Of a stretch of 64,000 bases of DNA, positions 1 through 10,915 are shown piece after piece. A model generated the notes under the pieces. The model did not search any database and was not told where the DNA came from. It was given only the letters and a program-made list of their open reading frames with translations. Every line of letters begins with the position of its first letter. The stretch's first letter is position 1. Source of the stretch: Cannabis sativa (Eukaryota > Streptophyta > Magnoliopsida > Rosales > Cannabaceae); contig NC_083604.1 in assembly GCF_029168945.1 (NCBI RefSeq), positions 33,537,686 through 33,601,685 on the forward strand, given 5' to 3'. A program made the position numbers and the translations under genes.

Positions 1-375
1 TTAATTGAAATATATTCTAGATAGTAATTTCTAGTACTAGTTATATTTTCTAATATTTAATTAGGGAAATATTATTTTAATTAATTTTGGATCAACTTAC
101 ATAAAGAATATTTTCCCAGTATTAAATTAGAATCAATAATTAAGTTTATTTTATACTTGATTATTTAATTCTTGTATTTAATACATTTAATTAAATTAAA
201 AATTAAATATTTAAGTTGATTTCATTCTTGATACTTAAATATTATTATTTTCATGACATTTAATTAAATAGAAAATTATTTTAAGTTGTTTTTTTTCTTA
301 ATTTAAAACCAATTAAATTTGAATAATTTTCAATATATATTTTATTTTTATTTTGTTGATCTTTTTTTTTTTTTT
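1..375 (+). repeat. Copia leader fragment (left flank of Ty3-A)
   Basis: AT-rich non-coding DNA that matches 5442-5835, the leader of Copia-B, nearly base for base. It ends in a long T run directly against the Ty3-A LTR. It is therefore a piece of a further Copia copy lying mostly outside the window. No gene is seen. Confidence 0.85.
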
Positions 376-1037
376 TGCACTCTGACGTAGCATCACATGA
401 ATGGTGACACGTGGTGTCTACTTGGAACATCTGCTCAGGAAGCACAGTCCGAGCGTGATGCCTCATTGGCATGCCCAAAGAAAAGTATTCGATAATCCGC
501 ACAGAATGGCAAAACACTTAGCAAATTTAACTTTCGCATCGTGAGTCATGAGCACAATCCCTATAACTCACGGATCAATTTACGTGGATATGGCATACAC
601 ACGATCCCTCTATCAGGGTATTCAGCCTCAATCCCACCATCCTTGCATTCAACATTGATCCCACAATCTTTCTGTTTATACGCATTGTAATGAGAGGGGA
701 AACTCTTCCTCCCCAAGCTAACTAGCCCTATAAATAGTGATGCATATTCGCTGGGCAAGGGATCGGTCGAAAAGCAGTTGAGCTAAGTCTATACCCTAAA
801 TATATTATCTAACAATTATATATTCAGAGATACAATTGTAAGAGCTATAAGAAAAGGAAATCTCCTTGATCTTAAGTCAATACAAGTAACGAGGATTAGG
901 CAATTACCGAAGTGCTCGGGGCTAAACCTCTATAAAATTCCTATGTCTTTTTATTGCTTTATCATATATTTGTTATTATAAATCATTTATCGCTTATAAA
1001 ATAGACTCGTTGTCATTGGCTAAAAGCGAGGTCAACA
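376..1037 (+). repeat. Ty3-A 5' LTR
   Basis: About 662 bp beginning TGCACTCTGACG and ending GGTCAACA, followed at once by a primer-binding-type site. It matches 6409-7073 over its whole length with few differences and matches 47432-47860 on the other strand. A TATAAATAG box lies at 729-737. The left edge is slightly uncertain because it abuts a T run. Confidence 0.88.
729..737 (+). promoter_or_regulatory. TATA box of Ty3-A LTR
   Basis: TATAAATAG inside the LTR; the same box is at 6762-6770 in the Ty3-B LTR. This is the expected RNA polymerase II core promoter of the element. Confidence 0.7.
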
Positions 1038-1058
1038 TTTATGTGCTTTCATTGAGAG
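1038..1058 (+). other. Ty3-A primer binding site (altered)
   Basis: Directly follows the LTR end. The sequence starts TTTATGTGCTTTC, whereas Ty3-C and Ty3-D have TTTTGGTGCTTTC at the same place. The TGG that should pair with the tRNA CCA end reads ATG here. Ty3-B carries the same change. I do not assign the priming tRNA. Confidence 0.65.
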
Positions 1059-1103
1059 AAGCATCACGAATCGCTCTTTATTCAACATCGAATCGCCAAT
1101 ACG

Positions 1104-1489
1104 ATGGTGCAAACTCGTAGAGGCCTGAGTGATCTAGCAAATTCACAGACGCTGGATCTTACATCATCGAACCCAGGAAACACGAGGGTTTCACCTGCTG
1201 TTAGTCCTAGACAGCCGGCAAATGCGGGGAATGGTGAAAGAGTTCGTATAGATGAAATTGGGCCTGGTGTGCAAGAGACTGGGAATAATAGTTCCGCACC
1301 CAACCAGGGCATTCATAACACAGCTGTTTTGCCTGGAACCAACGCCCAGAGGACTATCGGAGATGCCACTGAACTAAAAAGTCTCCTTGACGCGCTTGGA
1401 CTCATGCAGGGTCATAATAATACCCTACATCATGATCAATGTCTTGAGTAACCTCACAAGTTTAAGATGCTGACCTGGAAGATGTATAC
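1104..1489 (+). pseudogene. gag: Ty3-A gag, N-terminal part
   Basis: The reading frame opens with MVQTRRGLSDLANSQT, 66 bases after the LTR, and is homologous to the gag starts at 7140 (Ty3-B) and 47382 (Ty3-D, minus). It runs for 115 codons to a stop at 1449-1451. Compared with Ty3-B, the frame jumps after HHDQ from the N-terminal region to the start of the retrotransposon gag domain, so several hundred bases are missing. At 1490 Copia-B is inserted. The gag domain resumes in the same frame at 59320. Gag normally forms the virus-like particle; this copy is dead. Confidence 0.85.
1485..1489. repeat. Target site duplication of Copia-B, left
   Basis: TATAC directly before the TGTTGGG start of the LTR; the same TATAC lies at 59315-59319 directly after the matching LTR end. 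A 5-bp duplication is the usual length for LTR retrotransposons. Confidence 0.92.
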
Positions 1490-2837
1490 TGTTGGGTTTT
1501 GTGCCCTAAATAAAATCTATTTCAATATAATCAGATTTACTAATTAATAAAGATCAGAAATAATTTTATGTTGCATGGTTCACATGATTTATTTCATGAT
1601 TGTTTAATGTATAAATTCTATTAAGTCCAAAACATATGTATTTGTTCGTGATTATAGTGTTATCAACACAGTGGAATATAATCATGTTTATATGTTCGAA
1701 AGTTTAATTCCCTGATTTGTCAGTTCACTGGATTTAGACTGGCATGATAATCAACGATAGGTATGCTTACACCTTGGATAAGTGTTATGTCCTTTCCAGG
1801 GCATTGGCAAAGTTTACCAGTATCAGATGTATGGAGTATACATTGGAAGGGACCGATATTGAACTTTGATTAGATATGATAAATTTACTGTAATATCTAT
1901 TCAATTCAATATCACCTAGTTGATCCCAGATCAATTGATCTTAATCCTGACATGATTAGGTTCGATCTCAAGAGTATTATTTGTGTTCTTTGATTTGTTA
2001 GTTAAGCCTATTTTTTGGTCAGGGTGATACGTACATTTTGGGAACATGGTAGTACAATTGAGTAGGAGCGCTGATCATAGATATAGAATCTATAGCTTCT
2101 ATAGGTATTTAAAAGTGAAACGATGATCTTCTTCGAGCTTGCTAAATAGAGATAAATGATAGAGCGCTCATTTTAGTGACTATATTAGTTCACTATATAT
2201 CATTTATAGGTGGCCAAGTGTTTTAAGGATAAAATACATTGAAAGGGTGTAACGGTAATTTTACCCCTATATAATGTAGATCATCTATAGAGGATCATTG
2301 ATTATTCGGATTATAAAAATGGATAATTAATAGCGTATCTATATCGTGGAACATATAAAGCGTTCTATATGAATGAGAGTGCAATTCCAAGTTCTATGAG
2401 TTGATGCAATGAGGAATTAATAAGTTAGTGGATTTACTTGATAAATTCCAGATCAGATTATTGGAAGTTGGGTTATATAGGCCCATGGTCCCCATACTAG
2501 TTGAGACCATACTGCTTGTAAGACTCAGTTAATTGATTTTAATTAATCAATTATAATTCTAAAATTAGACTATGTCTAGTTTATGAATTTTTTCACTAAG
2601 CAAGGGCTTAAATGTGAAGAAAAGAGTTTCTAGATTTTATTGGTTAATTAATAGACTTTATTAAATCTAATTAATAAATATATTAAATGACAATATTATT
2701 TAATAATTAATTTTAGTTATTAAATAATTAGAATTGGCATTTAAGTGGTTAAATTAGAAAATTGGCGTTTTTGAGAAAATGAGATGGGAAAATGACAAAA
2801 TGGCAAAATTACAAAGTGGGGCCCAATCCAATTCCTA

Positions 2838-2847
2838 TGGCCGGCCA
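2838..2847. promoter_or_regulatory. Conserved U3 palindrome TGGCCGGCCA
   Basis: A GC-rich perfect palindrome in an AT-rich U3. It is found at the same distance (76-77 bp) before the TATA box in Copia-B, Copia-C (10362-10371) and Copia-E (49615-49624), and also in Copia-D (32024-32033). It is possibly a factor binding site; function is inferred only from conservation. Confidence 0.55.
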
Positions 2848-2923
2848 CTATGCATGGATTTTACCATTTATTTTTCTATTATTTTAATGCTAATTAAATC
2901 TAACCTAAAGCTAGGTGGTTACC

Positions 2924-2932
2924 TATAAATAG
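2924..2932 (+). promoter_or_regulatory. TATA box of Copia-B 5' LTR
   Basis: TATAAATAG preceded by the conserved palindrome. Transcription of the element should start some 30 bp downstream. Confidence 0.65.
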
Positions 2933-3339
2933 ATAGTGATGGCTCATACTTAACAGATTGATGAAATTTAACTTTCATAAATTTTCCTGAGCCTTCTTTC
3001 TCTTTAGGCCGAAACCACCTTCTCTTCCTATTCTCTTCGTAATTTCATACCCTTGAGTGATAGAGTGAGTCCCCACACACATGAAGTGGTATCTTAATCA
3101 TAGTGTGTAAGACTGTGAACAATCCAATCCACAAGAAGGAGAATCGGGCTCAAGAAGGAGAGAAAGAGATTCAGGTTCAGATCTTGATAATGCTCTGCTA
3201 CAGAAAGGAATCAAGGGCTAGAGATCTCAATGGAACTTAAACCCTTATGTGTTTATTTCATTGTTTTAGAAATTCATATTAGGATGTTAATGAAACATAC
3301 TTGTTAATAAATCTAGATCCTGGTAAAATATTTTCAACA

Positions 3340-3357
3340 ACTGGCCTCAGAGGCATG
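3340..3357 (+). other. Copia-B primer binding site
   Basis: ACTGGCCTCAGAGGCATGG follows the LTR end and resembles the usual TGGTATCAGAGC site for initiator tRNA-Met. Sister elements have CTGGCCTCAGAGCC at the same place. Confidence 0.8.
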
Positions 3358-3780
3358 GTAATAATTTACTTTTATGAAGTATGAATTAAAACGATGATTT
3401 GTGTTGATTTGGATGGCTTCATGTGGTTTATGAGCTTATATGATGATAGTTTAGAAATCGCAATGTATGTTACTAAAATATTTTTTTATTTCGATTTGGA
3501 ATTATTTTTACTGGAAAGTAGACGAAAAATTAATAAATTTAGGCTTTCTACAAAACCTCATTTGGATTTTTTTTGAATTAGTTATGATTTTTTGAATTTC
3601 AACGAAAATATCGGGTATTGAATGCACACACGCGCTCGCGCATGGGCACAAGTGAGGCTCGCTCGGACAAAATTGCTTTAGACAACAGGCATGTCTGAAG
3701 CTTGCCCCTGTCCCGCCCATGTCCCTCGGTCAAGTAGGCTGCATGCAACCTTGATGCTCGGCCAGACACCCCATTCCGCG

Positions 3781-3813
3781 TGCGCAGGGGTATGCAATGC
3801 ATACCCCTGTGCA
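3781..3813 (+). other. Hairpin in Copia-B leader
   Basis: A perfect 12-bp inverted repeat (3785-3796 and 3798-3809) separated by one base, extended to 16 pairs with one G-U. It lies about 440 bp after the LTR. The same position in Copia-C and Copia-D holds different hairpins. It may be an RNA packaging or dimerisation element; that role is inference. Confidence 0.6.
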
Positions 3814-6408
3814 CCAAACTTGTTTTGTTCATAACTTTGGATTCAAAAATCGTTTTTAATCGAAACAAAAGCCAATTTTTGGTAGACTTATTTTTAGAAT
3901 CTGAATTTTCAATTAAAAATATAATTTTCAGAATAAAATTAATTAAAATTAGTTTTAGACATTAGTAGGCTTTGAATTTTGAAAATTTTTTTTCTCACAA
4001 AGTAGCCTTATGGTTAATTTTAAAATTTTAGATTATTTTATTTATTTTAATTATAAGATCAGATATTACATTTTTTTTATTAAATTTGAATGATCTTACT
4101 TTGATATTAAAATATTATCTTTTAAAATAATCTTGTTCAAATTTCAATGTTTGCTAACCACATCTTTTTTTTCAAATTTTTTATTTTTGAAATATATTTT
4201 AATTAAAATTATAAGATTAGGAATATGTTAGGTTTAACATTTTATCTTATTAGAGATTTTTTTAAAAAATTATATTTTGGCAAAAAAATAACATGAAATT
4301 TGAAAAATTGGTTAGTTTAGTTTTGAATATTGTTTTTAGGGTTTCAAACCATAAATTTTTCAAACTTATTATTTTATTTTATTTTTTAAAATATTCTAAC
4401 CATATAAAATATCTTATTTTTCAAATAGTTTATTTTGTACTCTTTAAATTTATTTAATTATAAGACTTAGAATATAATATTGAAATATCTAAATTTAAAA
4501 TTCAGAATATTTTATTATATTATCTTATTAGAAATTTTAAATAAATTTAAAGTTTTAAATAAACTTGAAATTTGAAAATTGGTTAGATATTTTTTCGTTT
4601 TTTGTTAGAATTTAAGATATTTAGGGGATTTGTTAGTTTTTTTTTTTTTTTAAAATATTCTCTAACAACCTAAGTTTAAATTCTAGTTAAGGTATTTATT
4701 TTAAAATTTATTTTTTTTTAATATTTTAAAACTGAGATATTTTAGCTTACTTTCTAGATATTCCAAATGAGTTACTTGTTTTGGTTTGTATTGTTTGATT
4801 ATTATATTATGTATATTCAATTTTTTTTACAAACCTATTATTTATTTGATCTAAATTGCTATGGTTAACTTGTTGACAGATCGAATGATCTGATTTTAAT
4901 CATAGTCTAATTGTCAATAGATCTTATAAATAATTTGTAACAGGTAAATTTTTTAATTTCTTTCATCTGTGTAAACCTAGTAATATGATATGGCCCATCC
5001 AAATCATTTGACATGTGTGAGCTCATGTGTTAGCTTATTGGGCTTAGATGCATATAGGAACCCCATTTAATTTTTATTAATTAAATGGACTAGGTTGCTA
5101 AAATAAAATTTTACTTAGGTAATTTTATTTAGGCCCACTTAGAATTGGGCTTATTCAATTAATAACAATTGTTTATTTAAAGGTTAAATTCCTCACCTTT
5201 GGGCCTTGTGTGGGAGTTAGGGGGCCAATAGCAGTGGGTACGACATACTGAACCCAGTCCTCCCTCACAAGAACCACCCCAATTGTGAAGGCCCATTTGT
5301 CTTATTTAAATAATTGTTTTAGGTTAATTATATTAGTCTAACCTAATTCAAATTGAATTAGCAACATAATTAACTTTTAAAATATATGAAATTTAATTTT
5401 CATTTAATATTTTAAAGTTAATTTCAGAAAAAACACTTAGTTAATTGAAATATATTCTAGATAGTAATTTCTAGTACTAGTTATATTTTCAAATATTTAA
5501 TCAGGAAAATATTTTAAGTTGAAAATTAATTATTTATTTTAATTAATTTTGGATCAACTTACATAAAGAATATTTTCCCAGTATTAAATTAGAATCAATA
5601 ATTAAGTTTCTTTTATACTTGATTATTTAATTCTTGTATTTAATACATTTAATTAAATTGAAAATTAAATATTTAAGTTGATTTCATTCTTCATACTTAA
5701 ATATTATTATTTTCATGACATTTAATTAAAAAGAAAATTATTTTAAGTTTTTTTTTTTTAATTTAAAACCACTTAAATTTGAATAATTTTCAATATATAT
5801 TTTATTTTTATTTTGTTGATCTTTTTTTTTTTTCGAAATTGCCTTTTTTATTTAAATGCAGAAAATTTTGTGTTTTTTTTTTTTAAAAAAAATAGATTAA
5901 AGTTGAAAATTAATTATTTATTTTAATTAATTTTGGACCAACATAAATCAATAATTTTTTCATTTAAATGATTAATAAAAATAAATGAACTAAAATATAT
6001 TATTATTAGAAAATTAATTAATTAGTCAATTAAAGTCTAGATAGTTATTATTAGTTTGCTTGAAGTATTTTTCTAGTGATATTTAATTAAATAGAAAATT
6101 AATATTTAAGTTGATTTTCATGATACTTAAATATTTGAAATTTTTTTCTTAGTATTTAATTAAATAGGAAAATTATATTTATGTTGAAAATTAATTATTT
6201 AATTAATTTTGGATCAACATAAAATTAGAATAATTTTTTCAGGATTTATTTTATTTTATTTTAGAGCATTTTCAAAAATTGTATTTTTTTTAAATACATT
6301 AATTTTTGAAATGCAATATATATTTATAGAAAATTAAATTTGAGTTGTAAATTAATTTTAATACAGCTTAAATTGAATAATTTTCTAAATATTTGTTATC
6401 CTAATTTT

Positions 6409-7073
6409 TGCACTCTAACGTGGCATCACATGAATGGTGACACGTGGTGTCTACTTGGAACATCTGCTCGGGAAGCACAATCCGAGCGTGATGCCTCACT
6501 GGCATGCCCAAAGAAAAGTATTCGATAATCCGCACAGAATGGCAAAACACTTAGCAAATTTAACTTTCGCATCGTGAGTCATCAGCACAATCCCTATAAC
6601 TCACGGATCAATTTACGTGGATATGGCATACACACGATCCCGCTATCACGGTATTCAGCCTCAATCCCACCATCCTTGCATTCAACATTGATCCCACAAT
6701 CTTTCTGTTTATACGCATTGTAATGAGAGGGGAAACTCTTCCTCCCCAAGCTAACTAGCCCTATAAATAGTGATGCATATTCACTGGGCAAGGGATTGGT
6801 CGAAAAGCAGTTGAGCTAAGACTATACCCTAAATATATTATCTAACAATTATATATTCAGAGATACAGTTGTAAGAGATATAAGAAAAGAAATCTTTCTC
6901 CTTGATCTTAAGTCAATACAAGTAACGAGGATTAGGCTATTACCGAAGTGCTCGGGGCTGAACCTCTATAAAATTCCTATGTCTTTTTATTGCTTTATCA
7001 TATATTTGTTATTATAAATCATTTGTCGCTTATAAAATAGACTCGTTGTCATTGGCTAAAAGCGAGGTCAACA
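6409..7073 (+). repeat. Ty3-B 5' LTR
   Basis: 665 bp, nearly identical to 376-1037, with the same TATAAATAG box (6762-6770) and the same GGTCAACA end. Confidence 0.9.
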
Positions 7074-7094
7074 TTTATGTGCTTTCATTGAGAG
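7074..7094 (+). other. Ty3-B primer binding site (altered)
   Basis: Starts TTTATGTGCTTTC, the same altered form as in Ty3-A. The TGG expected to pair with the tRNA CCA end is changed. Confidence 0.65.
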
Positions 7095-7139
7095 AAGCAT
7101 CACGAATCGCTCTTTATTCAACATCCAATCGCCAATACG

Positions 7140-8170
7140 ATGGTGCAAACTCGTAGAGGCCTGACTGATCCAGCAAATTCACAGACACTGGATCCTACAT
7201 CACAGAACCCAGGAAACACGAGGGTTTCACCTCCTGTTAGTCCTTGACAGCCGGCAAATGTGGGGAATGGTGAAACAGTTCGTATAGATGAAATTGGGCC
7301 TGGTGTGCAAGAGACTGGGAATAACAGTTCCGCACCCAACTATGGCATTCATAACACAACTGTTTTGCCTAGAACCAAGGCCCAGACGACTATCGGAGAT
7401 GCCACTGAACTAAAAAAATCTCCGTGACGCGCTTGGACTCATGCAGGGTCATAATAATACCCTACATCATGATCAAGACAAACTACGCGCTGCAGTAAAT
7501 CTCGCGTTCGACGAACAAAGGCGTATGTTCGCCGAATGGAGAGATAGTGAGATGGAGGCATTAAGGGCTCACCATGCAGAGATCGAAGATCGTAGTCGGC
7601 AAGCTACCGTGGTGATACGAAGAGCCTACCAAATTGTAGGTCAGCAATCGCTGAATGTCATTCCCCTGGGAGATCGGACGAGGATCCAATAATGAATACT
7701 TCCCAGACTGCAAATGGTCAGCTGCCCAATCCGCGGTCAAGAGTTCCACTCGTGGGCCCAGCGGTAGGCAAGCGGACCTTGTTTGGTAATTCATTAGGAG
7801 GAGTCATACCTGATGGTTCCCACCAGATCAATGGTGTCATTCCACCCGTCAACCAAGCGAATCAACTGCTAAGGCAGCCAGGCGCTTCTGTGTTCGGAAG
7901 GTTAGGGACAACCCATGACCTAAGGAATGATCTAAGCAGAAGGAGGGGAGCAGGCGATTAGAATGTTACGGCAATCGTGCAGCCTAGAGCCCGTACTCAA
8001 ATCCCAGCTCAGAAAGATGCTGACGTAATCCAAATTGACCAGAATGTCGAGCATGTCAGCCCAACCGTACAGGCTCAGCTAGACGAACTAAAAAATATGT
8101 TTCACGACATGGCTGCACAAAAAAATAATGATCTTGAGCTAGACCGAGCACGTGGAACTCCTTTCTTGCC
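7140..8170 (+). pseudogene. gag: Ty3-B gag, N-terminal region
   Basis: Starts MVQTRRGLTDPANSQT like Ty3-A. A TGA interrupts it at about codon 36, and a frameshift lies near 7405. A further 83-codon frame (7441-7692, RAAVNLAFDEQRRMFAEW, likely a coiled coil) follows, and then two more frames (7692-7961 and 7977-8183). The last includes DELKNMFHDMAAQK and ends at the 8171 junction. This is the poorly conserved N-terminal half of a Tat-type gag. The core gag domain and pol are absent. It is clearly a pseudogene. Confidence 0.82.
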
Positions 8171-8683
8171 TGTAACACCCTAACTAGCATAGGCGTGTTG
8201 ACGTGATTTTAAATGTACTGTGCACCTCGTTGCTAATCAAAGGATAATGAAAATCATGATTAATTAAAATTTTGCTATTTAATTAAAACTTATAATATTA
8301 CATACAAAATATTTCGGGATTCCGTTTACAAAATACTTACAAAAGTTTACTAGTCATTTACAAAAATATTTGTTGCCCAGCGACTAACAACAAAAGCCGT
8401 GATGTCCCGAGGATCGTACGCTCCATGCCTAACCGCCCCGACATGTACAATCTTCATCTGCTCGTCCTCATGGTTCCTCAGCTTTGGCCTTGCCCTTACC
8501 TACACATAAACATAGCACTGTGAGTCAATAGACTCAGTAAGAAAAGCATAAATCATATAACATACATATATCCCGGATTATGATCAGGCGCCCATACCCC
8601 TGACCATAACCCTAATCTCCGTGTCCGACACGGTGCTGAGTCTCGAACGTTTGTATGATGGTACTTTTGACTTGGTAACATCC

Positions 8684-8872
8684 TATACTCAGTATGCTAG
8701 TCATACTCTAGCCGTACCGATGTGTTACTGTATAATCCTATACTCGGTACGCTAGTCATACTCTAGCCGTACCGATGTGATACTATCAAACAATACGGTG
8801 CTATTGACAATAATATCAGCCTATACACGGTACGCTAGTCATACTCTAGCCGTACCGATGTGATACTGTCAA
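8684..8872. repeat. Three tandem repeats with an internal hairpin
   Basis: Three copies of a unit of about 55-80 bp sharing CTAGTCATACTCTAGCCGTA. Each copy can fold: GGTACGCTAG pairs with CTAGCCGTACC with one bulged base. The first copy has changes in its left arm. Confidence 0.75.
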
Positions 8873-9214
8873 ATAGCACGAAAGCCAACATACATATCTA
8901 ATGTAATCTAACAGGCTTACTAACATGCACGCTAAACATGTAAATACATAAGCATACTATTATACTAATCTTACCTCGATTCTGAATTCAGGTGTGGCGG
9001 TCAACCTGAGTGGAACAATCTGCTCGGCGAATTACAGGCTCCTAAATCACATCAATCACAACACAGATAAGCGGCACGCTAAGTCACTTCTCGGGGACTT
9101 AAACTTGAAACTAAAAGTTTCCCTATCGATAAATAACATGGAAATAGCCTAAATAACACAAAAATGGGAAAAACTAGGGTTCCCAAATTTTTCCAACCGG
9201 TAGACGGGTTCCCC

Positions 9215-9303
9215 AACCGAAATTTCGGTTCTGGGAAAAATTCCTAGAAGCCAACCGGTAGACCGGTTCCTACAGGCCTCCCTGAACCGGAATTCCGGTT
9301 CAG
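9215..9303. repeat. Palindrome cluster in LTR
   Basis: A 16-bp perfect palindrome AACCGAAATTTCGGTT (9215-9230), a near-palindrome AACCGGT-AG-ACCGGTT (9253-9268) and a 22-bp perfect palindrome (9282-9303, core CCGGAATTCCGG). Confidence 0.85.
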
Positions 9304-9341
9304 TGCAGGAATTTTTAAAAATTTCATTTCACAATCAATTC

Positions 9342-10896
9342 TGTTGGGTTTTATGCCCTAAATAAAACTCTTTACAATCTGATTAGTTATCAATACAAGA
9401 AATTTGAAGTGATTGATGTTTGCATGAATTTTACATGCTAATGGTGTAATATGTTTATTACATTCACACACAAAATAAGTTAAAACCAGATCATATGAAT
9501 ATTCACAATTACAGTATCGTCAACACAGTGGAATGTGATAGTGATCATATGAATCAAAAGTCTAGGTCCCTGTTTCATCAGTGTTTTGGATTTACACTAA
9601 TGTGATAATCAGCGATGATGTGTACTTACACTTAGAGTAAGTGTTATGTTCTTTCCAGGACATTAGCAAAGTATACTAGTATACGAGCTCTTGTTTAACT
9701 GACTAATTATTAGATAACTAAACACCATTTACAGGTAGCTAAGTGTTTTAAGGGGCAAAATACATTGAGGGGTGAGAACGGTAAAGAAATCCCATCTCGA
9801 TGTAGATCATCTATATAGAGGATCTTTAAATCACAATAAGATTATCACAATGGTTAAATGACATAGCATATTGATATCATGGAACATATAATATGCTCTA
9901 TATAAGTCTGAGACTGCAATTCTAAGTTCTAAGAGTGGATTCAACGAAGAATTCATAAGTAGGAATTTACTTGGTAAATTTGGTTCACTTATTGGAAGCT
10001 CAGCATATAGATCCATGGTCCCCATTCTAGTTGAGAACAATTTGCTTGTAAGACTCAATAATTGATTCGTGATTAGTCAATTATAATTCTAAAGTTCGAC
10101 TATGTCTAATTTTATGAATTTTCACTAAGCAGGGGTGAAATTGTAAAGAAAAGAGATTCTAGGTTTATTTATTTATTAATGGACTTTATATGTCTAGTTA
10201 ATAATTATATTAAATGACAATATTATTTAATAATCTATTTTAGTTATTAAATAATTAGTTTTGGCATTTAAATGGTTAGAATTGGAAAATTGGCGTTTTT
10301 GAAAAAATAGAAATAAAATTTGTTAAAACTGCAAAATCAAGTGGGGCCCACTAACACACCATGGCCGGCCACTAATTCTGGATTTTCAAATTAATATTTT
10401 CATTATTTTAATGCCAAATAATTCCTAACCTAAACCTAGTAGTTGCCTATAAATAGAAAGTGATGGCCTAGTCAAAAATACATCTTTGAATAACATCTTC
10501 TGATAGAAATTTCTCTCTTCAGAAAAACTGAGCCTTCTCCTAATCTATACCTTGCCGAAACCATTCTTCTCTTTTCCTCTTACTAAATTTTGAACCCTAG
10601 TGAAAGAGTGAGTGCCCACACACAGCAAGCAGTAACTCAATCATAGATTGGAAGACTGTGAAGGATCAAACTCAAAGAGAAGGACATTCGGGCTCAGATC
10701 TTGATTATACTCTGCTACAAAAAGGATACAAGGGTTAGAGATCTGAGTGGAAGGAGACATTAATTCTGCTGCATCAATATAAGGTTTTCTTAAATTTATA
10801 TGTGTTTAATTTATCGTTTTAGAAACTTCATATTTAGGGTGTTAAACAACATACTTGTGAGTAGATCTAAGATCCTGGTAAAATAAATTTCCAACA
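9342..10896 (+). repeat. Copia-C 5' LTR (internally deleted)
   Basis: Starts TGTTGGGTTTTATGCCC and ends TTCCAACA. Compared with 29659-30672 it lacks roughly 330 bp near 9675, where 'agtatactagtata' runs straight into 'cgagctcttg'. TATAAATAG is at 10448-10456 and the conserved palindrome at 10362-10371. Confidence 0.9.
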
Positions 10897-10915
10897 ACTG
10901 GCCTCAGAGCCATGG
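10897..10915 (+). other. Copia-C primer binding site
   Basis: ACTGGCCTCAGAGCCATGG directly after the LTR, an initiator tRNA-Met type site. Confidence 0.8.

Larger units (their letters stand above)
1490..3339 (+). repeat. Copia-B 5' LTR
   Basis: 1850 bp, TG...CA ends. It matches 57426-59314 closely and the other Copia LTRs of the window more distantly. A TATAAATAG box lies at 2924-2932, with a TGGCCGGCCA palindrome 77 bp upstream. The PBS-type sequence starts at 3340. Confidence 0.93.
3340..6408 (+). repeat. Copia-B untranslated leader (first 3.1 kb)
   Basis: Very AT-rich with no credible ORF. It is homologous to the leaders of Copia-C (10897-13038) and Copia-D (from 32596). It contains a GC-rich island at about 3600-3830 with a strong hairpin, a conserved GC-richer block near 5150-5300, and an AACAG/GTAAAT splice-donor-like site at 4944. 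It is cut by Ty3-B at 6409. Confidence 0.85.
6409..8170 (+). mobile_element. Ty3-B, 5' part of a Ty3/gypsy element
   Basis: LTR, PBS and gag N-terminal region of the same family as Ty3-A and Ty3-D, inserted in the Copia-B leader. It is cut at 8171 by a minus-strand chromovirus-like LTR. The rest of the element is not in place; the antisense-gene fragment at 54206-55375 could be its remote 3' part, because its orientation fits. Confidence 0.85.
8171..9341 (-). repeat. Chromovirus-like Ty3 LTR fragment, minus orientation
   Basis: Begins TGTAACACCC, so on the minus strand it ends GGGTGTTACA, like the GGCGTTACA end of the LTR at 61366-63400. The left side is Ty3-B gag with no primer-binding-type site between them, so this is an outer LTR edge (a 3' LTR or a solo LTR). 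It holds three tandem hairpin repeats (8684-8870) and a palindrome cluster (9215-9303). Copia-C cuts it at 9342. Confidence 0.7.

Noticed and set aside
281..758. Small minus-strand ORFs in the Ty3-A LTR, repeated in Ty3-B
   Set aside because: They recur only because the LTR recurs. They lie across promoter sequence and encode nothing recognisable.
3785..3809. Hairpin as a microRNA precursor
   Set aside because: The one-base loop and short arms do not fit a plant miRNA precursor; an element RNA signal or chance is more likely.
8684..8872. CRISPR-like repeat array
   Set aside because: Only three repeats, without unique spacers of even length, in plant LTR DNA.
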